The notes below the pieces were generated by a model, which was not told the origin of the DNA, did no database searches, and worked only from the letters and a program-made list of their open reading frames with translations. Shown here in pieces: positions 1 to 8,641 of a DNA stretch of 64,000 nt (positions are counted from its first letter, which is position 1; each line of letters starts with the position of its first letter). Source of the DNA: Symsagittifera roscoffensis (lineage: Eukaryota > Xenacoelomorpha > Acoela > Convolutidae); assembly GCF_963678635.1 (NCBI RefSeq), contig NW_026971345.1, positions 1 through 64,000 on the forward strand, written 5' to 3'. The position numbers and the translations under genes are program-made.

Positions 1-500
1 GTTGGTTTGAAAGTTGATGTTCCTAGTAGATTAACTTCGTAGTGATTATTTTGGCAATCTAAGTAAAGAGGGAAATTTTGTAGGTTACTTATTTGTGATT
101 GTTCAATGTCAGTTTTTACTGCATATTTGCATTCTAGTCGGGGTGAGGTTTCGTCTTTTGCAAGGTAAAATTGTATGTTTTTGGGTATTTCAACTGTAGT
201 GTTTCGTGTAAGTAATTCAGGTGGTGTATTTCGACTTAATGTATCTGGTAATGCAAGATTCTTTCCTGCTGTCCAAACTATATGTAAGTTTGGAAATTTC
301 ATTAGAATTAATTGAAATCTATAAACTCGGTGATTGGGATTTGACTTTTGTGTAAAGAGAAAAATGATTGGTTTATGATCTGTGAATAGAACTGTTGGAT
401 GTTTTGATCTAAGTATCAGAAATTCATATTCTGTAAGTGTATAAATTATATCTGTACATTCTCTCATTAGAGTTGAGAGTCGTAGCTCTGCTTGAGTGAA
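1..500 (-). pseudogene. RNase H C-terminal part and start of the RH-integrase linker of element A
   Basis: Continues in frame past the TAA at 501-503. The minus-strand translation carries FTQAELRLSTLMRE, then TDHKPIIFLF, and LPDTLSRN near positions 230-260. These are the typical C-terminal RNase H blocks of Ty3/gypsy pol (TDHKPL, and the ADALSR-type end motif). Further coding sequence runs to position 1 and out of the window, where the integrase zinc finger should follow. The single TAA upstream looks like a point lesion, because homology is seamless on both sides of it. Confidence 0.7.
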
Positions 501-1154
501 TTATCGGGAATTTGCTGATATAAGGTTCATTTTATTTGGTCCACTATGTGATTGTAGTAATGCTGCGCCGATGCCAAAATTCGAAGCATCGCACATTGCA
601 TAGAATGGTTGATTTGGATCTGGAATTGTGTTTGAAATTTGTTCAGTTAAAAGTTTTTCAATTTCTTCAAATCGTGTTTGATGTTCAGTGGTCCATTCAA
701 AATTATTTTCTTGTCTGAGGATATTATAGAACGGTCTTAAATATAATTGCATTTTATAAACGTACTTGCTTAAGAAATTTAACATTCCAAGGAATTCTTG
801 GCTTTTCTTTTTGTTTGTTGGTGGTTGAAGTTTTTGAATAGCATCAATGCGTGATTTTAATGGAGTGATTGTGTTTCTTTCTATATTATGTCCTAAAAAT
901 TTAACTCGTGTTAAAAAGAAGTGTGATTTATTGGGGGCGGCCTTCAGATTTTCGTTCGGAAATATTTTATGATAGTGTTCTAAAACTGTAAACATTTCTT
1001 CTTTTGTCTGTGATTGCATAAAAACATCGTCTAAATAGGTGATTGCATTTTTCTTGAGTATTAGTGGTCTAAAAATTTTGCTCATAAAAGCTGAAAATGC
1101 CGCTGGTCCTATGGAAATTCCATAGAATAGGCGGTTGAATTCTTCCAATAACAA
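501..1154 (-). pseudogene. Reverse transcriptase C-terminal half and RNase H N-terminus (element A)
   Basis: Open frame of 217 codons. It starts inside RT at EEFNRLFYGISIGPAAF (the palm stretch before the catalytic box), then YLDDVFMQ, which is the YxDD active site of reverse transcriptase. Next come the gypsy-type thumb/connection (LGMLNFLSKYVYKM, corresponding to LG.xNYYRKF) and the RNase H opening MCDASNFGIGAALLQ with its first catalytic Asp. Usual RT plus RH length is about 400 aa, so this is a fragment. The frame is broken at about 1150 relative to the upstream RT half (an indel beside FVIG) and ends at a TAA at 501 with homologous sequence continuing beyond. The product would be dead. 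Confidence 0.8.
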
Positions 1155-1638
1155 ATTGTGTTAAACGTCGTGATTGTTCATCTACCGGCATTTGATTGTA
1201 TGCACTATTCATATCTGCGGTTGTAAAGTATTTTCCGTTTATTTTTGTTAAAATAACTTGTATTGGTTCAATAGGCCAATTGCATTTCGATTCGTCTATT
1301 AGTGAATTGAGGTATCTAGCGTCTAAAACTATTTTTAATGATTCTCCTTTTGCTAGAATGATAACAGGGTTAATAAATGTGTTACCTTTTGGTTGTTCTT
1401 CTTTATTTACTGGTGAGATAATTTTGTATTGTTCTAAAATATCAAGTAATCTGTTTACTTTGTCATGTAAATGAATTGGTACTTTACTAGCTCTTTGTTT
1501 TTTGAAAACTGCGTCAGGTTTTAACGGGAGATGTAGTGATGAACTGATTTTCCCAACATCAAATTTTGATGTTGCGTAGACTGTTGAATATTTTAATAGT
1601 TGTTTTGCTAGTTTGTCAAATTCGATTCGTGTAATTTG
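1155..1638 (-). pseudogene. Reverse transcriptase N-terminal half (element A)
   Basis: Begins directly after the TGA at 1639-1641, in frame with the ORF upstream of that stop. The translation shows the Ty3/gypsy RT N-terminal blocks: VPIHLHDKVNRLLDILEQ (fingers, before block 1), INPVIILAKGESLKIVLDAR (K..G..R...D.R block), then FTTADMNSAYNQMPV with the first catalytic Asp of the palm (TTxDxxxAYxQ), and TQFVIG. There is no ATG of its own. It needs either suppression of the TGA or repair to be joined to the protease side, and a frameshift at about 1150 separates it from the YLDD half. Confidence 0.75.
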
Positions 1639-1941
1639 TCAGTGTTCAAAGTTAAACATCGTTAAAAACTGTTGTTGTTCTTTTGTGTAATTTGTTATAT
1701 TGAATGTTGGTTTAAAATATGGTGTTTTTGTGAAATAATCTATGTTTCTCTTTTCATTGCTTATTATGTTATTTATGGATAGTTCTTCGTTAAAAATTGT
1801 GGATTGGCAAATATCTAATAATTGGAGTATATTATTTACGCGGTATGCTATTTCATGTTTGTGTGAGATTGTAGCGTTTGTTTTGCAATATCCTAAAAGT
1901 CCTAAGGGTAATGTTACTTGACACGGTGTATTGTTATACAC
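1639..1941 (-). pseudogene. Protease-RT linker fragment (element A)
   Basis: Open frame of 100 codons between protease and RT. It has PCQVTLPLGLLGYCKTNATI, which resembles the conserved strand between gypsy protease and RT, and ends FLTMFNFEH followed by TGA. The next codons in the same frame read straight into RT, so the TGA is probably a lesion. It overlaps the protease frame by 8 nt in the +1 frame, most simply a single-base indel at about 1940. No catalytic residues lie here. The first ATG may have no biological meaning, because the segment should be translated as part of a longer polyprotein. Confidence 0.6.
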
Positions 1942-2599
1942 GTGTAGCGAACTGATGTCGGAATTCGTGTTTTTTCAAATGTTTTATAGATGAAATCGTG
2001 ATTTTGAAAAACTTGTGAATAGGTTTAAATTCAAAGTCTGACATAAAAAGTTGTTGTTTATTTTGACTTTTATCATACTGGTGAACTTGTTTTATTGAAA
2101 AGTTATATATATTTCCTGATAGTGGTTTCAGGTGTTTTCGTTGTTGGTTATAAATTGGATAAAATTTTGAGAAGAACGGTGGTTGTTTATTTAATCTTTG
2201 AAAAAATGTTAGATCTGTTTTTGTGTACTTATCTTTGATCAGTATTTTAATATTCAAGATGTTGATTGTTGGTATATATTTTGATATAAATGGTATGCCA
2301 ATGATATTGTGTTTAATATCAGTAATATGAAATATTTGTTTAAATGGTTTGTTTAGATTTTTGTTCCAAATGGTTTGCTTAGAATTTTGTTCCATTGTTC
2401 TTGTGTGGAGAAGGAATAATTGGATTTTTCCAAAATTTGCTAATGTTGATCCTTGTGCTGTTGCTAGTTTACTAGAGGTTGCAAGAGGCGTTAATTTTGG
2501 ATGTAATTTTTTGATTTCATTCCATGTGGGAATATTATTTATGTTTGATTCTGCTCCTGAATCAATTAAAAATTCAATTTCAAGATCTGGTGGTTGAAA
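1934..2599 (-). CDS. Aspartic protease domain of element A pol
   Basis: About 221 codons open directly after the TAA at 2600-2602 and in the same frame as the nucleocapsid ORF. The signature LIDSGAESNINN is visible near 2530-2560. It is the D-[ST]-G catalytic loop of a retropepsin, which cleaves the Gag-Pol polyprotein as a homodimer. The pattern HNIIGIPFISKY further on matches the second conserved block (IIG.DFL...) of such proteases. The first in-frame ATG is at 2395, after the catalytic loop, so independent initiation would give a dead fragment. Expression as Gag-Pro by readthrough of the TAA, or loss of function, are the two options. It ends at 1934 by an apparent frameshift into the linker. 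Confidence 0.75.
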   Translation of the reverse strand, partial: FQPPDLEIEFLIDSGAESNINNIPTWNEIKKLHPKLTPLATSSKLATAQGSTLANFGKIQLFLLHTRTMEQNSKQTIWNKNLNKPFKQIFHITDIKHNIIGIPFISKYIPTINILNIKILIKDKYTKTDLTFFQRLNKQPPFFSKFYPIYNQQRKHLKPLSGNIYNFSIKQVHQYDKSQNKQQLFMSDFEFKPIHKFFKITISSIKHLKKHEFRHQFATRV

Positions 2600-4126
2600 T
2601 TATTTGTTTCTTGGATTTTCTAAGAGAAATGGTATTGTCCAAATTTTTTCTCTGGGTTGTTCTTTTTGTATATTTTGATAAATATGATTTGTGTTTAAAC
2701 ATTTTGTTTTGTCTTTTTCTTCGGGTTTTTTTACCGTGGTAATTTCGTATATTTCTTGTGCAGTTTGTGTAGTATTGATGGGTTCAATATAATAATTGTG
2801 AAGGAGTTCCAATTGATTTTCATAAATATGTGATGTAAAAGGTTGTTCATATATGATAGGTTCGTAGTCGTTTTCGACTGTTATCATATTTACGGAGATG
2901 GTATTTTCTGTATCACTTTCTGTATCTGATGATCCACAGTTTATTTGATTTAGTTGTAGTTCGTAACTTCCTGTGTCATCAATACCTGGGTAGTCTGATG
3001 TTGTTTCTTCATTTGACTGTACTTGATTAATATGTCTTTGATGTTTTGGTGTACTACTTCTGTTTCGATATTTAGAATTATTATAATGGTTATTATTCCT
3101 ATGTGGTGACTGGGAATAATTTCTATATTGATTATTATAACTTGAATTTCGATTTTGTGAATTATTCCGTGATCTGTTTTGATAATTGTCATTTGATCTG
3201 TGATAGTTTGATCTATTATATGAGTTATTTCTTGATCGATTGTTCGGGTAATTCTGATTTCGATTGTTCGAATAACTTCTATTTCGATAACGTGAATAGT
3301 TTCTATTTCTGTTGTATGATGAGTTTCGTGATTGATTATTGGAATAGTGTTTATTTCTTGGGTTTGATTGGGAACTGCTGGATCTTGAAACAAATTGTGT
3401 TGCATTGGAATTTGATCTCGAATAGTTATTTCGACTATTTGATCGATTATAATTGTTTTGTGAAGAATTCTGTGTATTTCTTCGTTCTGGTGATCTTCCT
3501 CTATAACTTAAGTTATATGGTGATTGATTCCTTGTGTAATTGGTGTTGTTCAGAAGTGGTTTTCCTGAACTGTTGTTACTATGTATATTTTTGTTTGGTA
3601 GATTTTGATCTTTTTTCATATATTGATAGAACGATTTATTTGGTTCTTTATGCTTTTGAGGTTTGTTTTGGTTATCTTGTTGTTTTTGTCTACATTCGGA
3701 AATACTGTGTCCGTATCGTCGGCAATAATTACACCATTTTTTGAAAGATGGTTTGCCTTTAAAATTTGGGTGTTTTTCACAAATATTTAGTAATTCAGTG
3801 ATTTTTTCAACTAGGTCTGTATCTGATTCCTGTATATTATTTATATGTGTAGTGTTTGTTTCAATTCTATTAACATATTGTAGTTTTAGATTTTCTGTTT
3901 CTTCAAGTTTCATTGTGATTTCCGCTTGCTCTAGTTTGTCTACTAGTTGTCGAAAATCTAAATCTGGCTCTCGAATTGAGGAAGGATGAGATGCTCTCTT
4001 TTTTATTGCTATTTTCCTTATTTGAGGTGTTAAGGTCATCATTAAAATTTCTGTCATTTTTGTGTTTTTATAGTCATGTGTATTAAGTGAATATGCTTTT
4101 CGAACTGGTGTTTCGATACGTACCGC
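2600..4126 (-). CDS. Nucleocapsid-like Gag C-terminus with CCHC knuckle (element A, full copy)
   Basis: In frame after the gag TAA at 4127-4129; the first ATG is at 4057 (485 codons). Order: a helical, charged segment (FRQLVDKLEQAEITMKLEE), a CX2CX4HX4C knuckle CNYCRRYGHSISEC near 3690-3740, then about 180 residues very rich in Asn, Arg and Ser with repeated NRS, NYS and YNR units (about 2990-3600), then an acidic tail. CCHC knuckles bind genomic RNA; the Arg/Ser/Asn repeat tract looks like an RNA-binding or condensate-forming tail. It ends with a TAA (2600-2602) followed in frame by protease. The upstream half is duplicated at 5502-6076. Confidence 0.75.
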   Translation of the reverse strand, partial: AVRIETPVRKAYSLNTHDYKNTKMTEILMMTLTPQIRKIAIKKRASHPSSIREPDLDFRQLVDKLEQAEITMKLEETENLKLQYVNRIETNTTHINNIQESDTDLVEKITELLNICEKHPNFKGKPSFKKWCNYCRRYGHSISECRQKQQDNQNKPQKHKEPNKSFYQYMKKDQNLPNKNIHSNNSSGKPLLNNTNYTRNQSPYNLSYRGRSPERRNTQNSSQNNYNRSNSRNNYSRSNSNATQFVSRSSSSQSNPRNKHYSNNQSRNSSYNRNRNYSRYRNRSYSNNRNQNYPNNRSRNNSYNRSNYHRSNDNYQNRSRNNSQNRNSSYNNQYRNYSQSPHRNNNHYNNSKYRNRSSTPKHQRHINQVQSNEETTSDYPGIDDTGSYELQLNQINCGSSDTESDTENTISVNMITVENDYEPIIYEQPFTSHIYENQLELLHNYYIEPINTTQTAQEIYEITTVKKPEEKDKTKCLNTNHIYQNIQKEQPREKIWTIPFLLENPRNK

Positions 4127-5501
4127 TTATTGTTTGATGGTTTCATTTGGTAATCTGCGAATTTCATTACATAAAACTCTTTGGTGTTGTTTATTTCTTT
4201 CGGAGTCAAACTTTTTTGAAAATTCTTGTGTAAATCTTTTCCAGTCTGATTTCATTTCTATAGGTAATAGTGAAAACCATTTTTGAGCTGCGCCATCTAA
4301 GGCTGTTTGTATCAATGCTGTGCGTCTATGTGTCCAATTTTGATGTAGTGGCGTATTAATTGGTTCAGGTCCTATATTTAAAATTAAATTTGCTGTTACT
4401 GCATTTAAATAATCTTCTACAGAATATTCAGGATCTGTTCCTGTAAATACCATCAGTGGTTTATTCGATGTTATTGATGATCCAGCCATGAGGTATGGAT
4501 TCATTGTCATTTGTAGTGATTCTGCGGCATTTGGCATTTGCGAAAAATTTGACAGTTGATTTTTTGTTATTTCGTGTTGCTGAAGATAATATGGAAGTGG
4601 TAATTCATTTTGCATTTGAGTTGGTTGATACGAGTGCAAAGTCATTGGGTTTTGTGGTTGAATTGGTTGAAAAGATTGTGTATTAGTTGGATTTGTCATA
4701 TGTATTGGTTGTTGATTTCGTGTATCTGTTGGGTTTGGAGAGAAAACTCTATTATATGTATGAGGTCGTCGCGATCCTTGTGTGCGATAATCTTGGGTAT
4801 ATGGTGCAAAAATGTCTGGTTGTAAATAATCATCATCAGGTGATAAGTAATCCGTATGATGAGGTGCTTGCTTTTTATTTTTATTTTGTTAAAAGAATGG
4901 GTAACTTTCACTATGATCCTGTGGAGGATGTGAATTAGTTCGAAAATTTACTGAGTTGGTTGTTGTCATTGGGTTATCCCAATAGTGAGAACATACATGA
5001 TTTTTATTTTTTTTGTGGGGGGTAGTTTGTTTTTGACGAATGTGCATAATTATAATTGTGTTCTGCAAAAGTGTTTCTTGTGAACGTTTTTCGCGGTTTT
5101 GATGGTACTGTCATGGGTCTATATGTTTGATAATCCATATCTGAATATTTTGGAGCAACCGAAGGTTTAACGGTTGGTTGTAAGGTTACTTGTGCCAGTG
5201 AAGTATTTGTATTTCTTGGTGTTGTTAATTTTGGATGTATTGGTGAAATACTTCGTTGTGTAGTTGTTGTTGTTTGGACAATTTCTTCATTTATGTAGTG
5301 TGATGGTGTTTGAATATCTTGTTGTGTAAGATTTCTAGTTCCATTAAGGTTTTCATTGTGTATGACAGTCGAATTTAAACTGTTATTTTGTGTATCAGGT
5401 AAAAATGTATTGTAGTTTAATGGTGTTGCATCAATGGTTAGTGGTACTACTTTTACATAATCTCTGTGGTAAGATATTGTACTTATGGTTTGACTTGAGA
5501 T
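4127..5501 (-). pseudogene. Duplicated second copy of gag C-terminal region (element A)
   Basis: Near-identical to 6077-7450 (offset about 1950). The open 190-codon part (4127-4699) carries the retrotransposon capsid core NLILNIGPEPINTPLHQNWTH... through WFSLLPIEMKSDWKRFTQEF and ends at the same TAA as the first copy. Upstream of 4700 the frame is broken: a TAA replaces a Gln codon in the KNKK stretch at about 4890, and there is a one-base length difference near 5010. The 5' end at about 5501 is the duplication junction, so no start codon exists and this copy can only be reached from the truncated nucleocapsid of the first copy. A by-product of tandem duplication, not a gene. Confidence 0.8.
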
Positions 5502-6076
5502 AGAAGTGGTTTTCCTGAACTGTTGTTACTATGTATATTTTTGTTTGGTAGATTTTGATCTTTTTTCATATATTGATAGAACGATTTATTTGGTTCTTTA
5601 TGCTTTTGAGGTTTGTTTTGTTTATCTTGTTGTTTTTGTCTACATTCGGAAATACTGTGTCCGTATCGTCGGCAATAATTACACCATTTTTTGACAGATG
5701 GTTTGCCTTTAAAATTTGGGTGTTTTTCATAAATATTTAGTAATTCAGTGATTTTTTCAACTAGGTCTGTATCTGATTCCTGTATGTTATTTATATGTGT
5801 AGTGTTTGTTTCAATTCTATTAACATATTGTAGTTTTAGATTTTCTGTTTCTTCAAGTTTCATTGTGATTTCCGCTTGCTCTAGTTTGTCTACTAGTTGT
5901 CGAAAATCTAAATCTGGCTCTCGAATTGAGGAAGGATGAGATGCTCTCTTTTTTGTTGCTATTTTCCTTAATTGAGGTGTTAAGGTCATCATTAAAATTT
6001 CTGTCATTTTTGTGTTTTTATAGTCATGTGTATTAAGTGAATATGCTTTTCGAACTGGTGTTTCGATACGTACCGC
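5483..6076 (-). pseudogene. Truncated first copy of the nucleocapsid region (element A)
   Basis: Follows the TAA at 6077-6079 in frame; the first ATG is at 6007. It has the same charged helix and CCHC knuckle (CNYCRRYGHSISEC, about 5640-5690) as the copy at 2600-4126. It stops making sense at 5502, where the sequence jumps back into mid-gag: the last few residues are fused junction sequence and the frame ends at 5483. The Asn/Arg/Ser-rich tail and access to protease are therefore lost from this copy. The few substitutions against the other copy suggest a fairly recent duplication. Confidence 0.8.
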
Positions 6077-8203
6077 TTATTGTTTGATGGTTTCATTTGG
6101 TAATCTGCGAATTTCATTACATAAAACTCTTTGGTGTTGTTTATTTCTTTCGGAGTCAAACTTTTTTGAAAATTCTTGTGTAAATCTTTTCCAGTCTGAT
6201 TTCATTTCCATAGGTAATAGTGAAAACCATTTTTGAGCTGCGCCATCTAAGGTTGTTTGTATCAATGCTGTGCGTCTATGTGTCCAATTTTGATGTAGTG
6301 GCGTATTAATTGGTTCAGGTCCTATATTTAAAATTAAATTTGCTGTTACTGCATTTAAATAATCTTCTAAAGAATATTCAGGATCTGTTCCTGTAAATAC
6401 CATCAGTGGTTTATTCGATGTTATTGATGATCCAGCCATGAGGTATAGATTCATTGTCATTTGTAGTGATTCTGCGGCATTTGGCATTTGCGAAAAATTT
6501 GACAGTTGATTTTTTGTTATTTCGTGTTGCTGAAGATAATATGGAAGTGGTATTTCATTTTGCATTTGAGTTGGTTGATACGAGTGCATAGTCATTGGGT
6601 TTTGTGGTTGAATTGGTTGAAAAGATTGTGTATTAGTTGGATTTGGCATATGTATTGGTTGTTGATTTCGTGTATCTGTTGGGTTTGGAGAGAAAACTCT
6701 ATTATATGTATGAGGTCGTCGCGATCCTTGTGTGCGATAATCTTGGGTATATGGTGCAAAAATGTCTGGTTGTAAATAATCATCATCAGATGATAAGTAA
6801 TCCGTATGATGAGGTGCTTGCTTTTTATTTTTATTTTGTTGAAAGAATGGGTAACTTTCACTATGATCCTGTGGAGGATGTGAATTATTTCGAAAATTTA
6901 CTGAGTTGGTTGTTGTCATTGGGTTATCCCAATAGTGAGAACATACATGATTATTATTTTTTAGTGGGGGGTAGTTTGTTTTTGACGAATGTGCATAATT
7001 ATAATTGTGTTCTGCAAAAGTGTTTCTTGTGAACGTTTTTCGTGGTTTTGATGGTACTGTCATGGATCTATATGTTTGATAATCCATATGTGAATATTTT
7101 GGAGCAACCGAAGGTTTAACGGTTGATTGTAAGGTTACTTGTGCCAGTGAAGTGTTTGTATTTCTTGGTTTTGTTAAATTTGGATGTATTGGTGAAAAAC
7201 TTTGTTGTGTAGTTGTTGTTGTTTGGACAATTTCTTCATTTATGTAGTGTGATGGTGTTTGAATATCTTGTTGTGTAAGATTTCTAGTTCCATTAAGGTT
7301 TTCATTGTGTATGACGGTCGAATATAAACTGTTATTTCGTTTATCAGGTAAAATTGTTTTGTAGTTTAGTTGTGTTGCATCAATGGTTAGTGGTACTACT
7401 TTTACATAATCTCTGTGGTAAGATATTGTACTTATTGCTTGACTTGAGATTGATTGTGGGATATTTATAAATGTAGGATGAGACCATTCAGGGTCCCAAA
7501 CGTAGTCTGATTGTTCTGTAATGGCAGTATCATCATTTGGATTTTGAGGTCTAAAATTTTTTCTTGCTTGTGAAATTAAGTCTAAATTATGTGTGAAATA
7601 ATCTACTATAAACCATGCCAAATTTTTTTGTAAGTCATGTTTTGTGTGTTGTGAAACATCGTCTTTAGTGAAATTTTCTTTGATTATATGTAGAAAAGTT
7701 GAAAATAATGTGATTTCATGTCGTACTTTTGTATGTTCGGATGTTTCAGTTGGTGAGATACTTTGAAATTCTGTTTTTTCTAATATAGAAATATAGGTAT
7801 ATATTATTGCAAAAACTTCGTTAGTGAATATAGAGTTTGCTCTTTGTGAATTATGATATTGTATGCTTTTGATATATTCTGAGAATACTTTTGAAAATTC
7901 TAATTCAAGATCGTCTGTTTGAATTACGTATTTACGATGTTTCGTATTTGGTGTGCTGAATTCTATGGCGTAGATTCCATATTGTTGTGTTAAGTTACAT
8001 ATATCTTTCAAATAATGTTCAATAATTTGTCTTTTGATTTTTACATCTGGGAATTCTGCTTTGCATGGACTGATTCCGGGTTCAAACAAATTTACGAGTA
8101 AATTCTTGCAAAAATCATGTTGCCCTCTATTATCGGGTGCATCTATGAGGAAGGGGTAAACCTCTTCGTCATCTGGACTATCGTCACTTTGAGTGTGGCT
8201 CAT
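6077..8203 (-). CDS. gag: Gag (matrix/capsid) polyprotein of element A
   Basis: 708 codons from an ATG at 8203, the first of a long open frame. The N-terminal acidic stretch (SDDSPDDEEVYPF) and a helical region of about 200 residues are followed by a low-complexity Thr/Pro/Asn/Gln-rich linker (residues about 280-560). A capsid-like domain at the C-terminus (about 600-705) has W.HRRTALIQT, AQKWFSLLP and WKRFTQEFSKKFDSERNKQ, the retrotransposon Gag pattern. It builds the particle shell. It ends in TAA, after which the same frame runs 23 codons to an ATG and on into the nucleocapsid, so Gag and its RNA-binding domain are separated by one stop in both copies. It starts 19 nt after a small upstream ORF. 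GC is very low. Confidence 0.8.
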   Translation of the reverse strand: MSHTQSDDSPDDEEVYPFLIDAPDNRGQHDFCKNLLVNLFEPGISPCKAEFPDVKIKRQIIEHYLKDICNLTQQYGIYAIEFSTPNTKHRKYVIQTDDLELEFSKVFSEYIKSIQYHNSQRANSIFTNEVFAIIYTYISILEKTEFQSISPTETSEHTKVRHEITLFSTFLHIIKENFTKDDVSQHTKHDLQKNLAWFIVDYFTHNLDLISQARKNFRPQNPNDDTAITEQSDYVWDPEWSHPTFINIPQSISSQAISTISYHRDYVKVVPLTIDATQLNYKTILPDKRNNSLYSTVIHNENLNGTRNLTQQDIQTPSHYINEEIVQTTTTTQQSFSPIHPNLTKPRNTNTSLAQVTLQSTVKPSVAPKYSHMDYQTYRSMTVPSKPRKTFTRNTFAEHNYNYAHSSKTNYPPLKNNNHVCSHYWDNPMTTTNSVNFRNNSHPPQDHSESYPFFQQNKNKKQAPHHTDYLSSDDDYLQPDIFAPYTQDYRTQGSRRPHTYNRVFSPNPTDTRNQQPIHMPNPTNTQSFQPIQPQNPMTMHSYQPTQMQNEIPLPYYLQQHEITKNQLSNFSQMPNAAESLQMTMNLYLMAGSSITSNKPLMVFTGTDPEYSLEDYLNAVTANLILNIGPEPINTPLHQNWTHRRTALIQTTLDGAAQKWFSLLPMEMKSDWKRFTQEFSKKFDSERNKQHQRVLCNEIRRLPNETIKQ

Positions 8204-8221
8204 TTTTTCGTTTGATGACTG

Positions 8222-8641
8222 TTAATATATAACTATCGATGTGTCTAATTGGTTGATTCCAATTATACAAGTGTACTGGTTTGTGTTTGTATTGCTTTTT
8301 ATTCTTCTTTTTCCTCTTTTTGATGAATTTGAAGTTGTTTCTAAATCGGAAAAATATAATTGATCGTGAATGGGACAATTTTTATCAATTGATTCTTTTA
8401 ATTTGTAGAGTTCATCTAAATTGGTGGCTTCTGATTCGGAAAATTTTCTATTTTTTGAAAATCTTTTTCGTGTGATTTGTCTTTGTTTGTTTATAATTTT
8501 TCTTTTTATTGTTTGTCGTTTTGTTCTAATGTATCCAACTGTTTGTGTATGAGGTGTGATAACAAGATCGTATTTTTTGTTATCTATCTCACAGTTGTGT
8601 AAAACGATTGTTTGTTTAGTTCCTAGATTTTTGAATGACAT
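8222..8641 (-). CDS. Small basic ORF upstream of gag, unknown function
   Basis: 139 codons, ATG at 8641, ending 19 nt before the gag ATG. It is Lys/Arg-rich in the middle (TKRQTIKRKIINKQRQITRK) and again near the C-terminus (SKRGKRRIKS). No signal peptide or membrane segment, and no family is recognised. Its 3' end is also traceable in the decayed relative at about 26,640-26,720, so the segment belongs to the element and not to flanking DNA. Possibilities are a small regulatory or RNA-binding protein, or a leader ORF controlling gag translation. The coding claim rests only on length, composition and position. Confidence 0.5.
   Translation of the reverse strand: MSFKNLGTKQTIVLHNCEIDNKKYDLVITPHTQTVGYIRTKRQTIKRKIINKQRQITRKRFSKNRKFSESEATNLDELYKLKESIDKNCPIHDQLYFSDLETTSNSSKRGKRRIKSNTNTNQYTCIIGINQLDTSIVIY

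Larger units (their letters stand above)
3552..7450. repeat. 1.95-kb tandem duplication inside element A
   Basis: Copies 3552-5501 and 5502-7450 are collinear at an offset of 1950 (1949 after a one-base indel) with only scattered substitutions. The junction at 5501/5502 joins mid-gag sequence (ACTTGAGAT) directly to nucleocapsid sequence (AGAAGTGGTTTTCC), with no repeated motif bridging it. Reading along the element: gag, nucleocapsid part 1, gag again, nucleocapsid complete. It arose within the element after insertion or during reverse transcription (template switching). Confidence 0.9.
1..8641 (-). mobile_element. Ty3/gypsy-type LTR retrotransposon 'element A', 5' part, degenerate
   Basis: Read on the minus strand, the order is small basic ORF, gag, nucleocapsid with CCHC knuckle, aspartic protease (DSGAES), reverse transcriptase (YLDD) and the start of RNase H. 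This is the gag-PR-RT-RH order of Ty3/gypsy elements and retroviruses. Integrase and the 3' LTR would lie left of position 1. The coding strand is very AT-rich, unlike element C at 43-62 kb. The copy is not active: it has at least two frame disruptions in pol, extra stops, and a 1.95-kb tandem duplication covering the gag/nucleocapsid junction. No 5' LTR boundary or primer-binding site could be fixed. A related but far more decayed copy lies at 24.5-26.7 kb. Confidence 0.85.

Noticed and set aside
1-8641. Alternative genetic code (TAA read as Gln), suggested by in-frame TAA codons in element A
   Set aside because: TGA and TAG also interrupt the retroelements, frameshifts are present in the same copy, and the long ORFs of element C use normal stops with no internal TAA.
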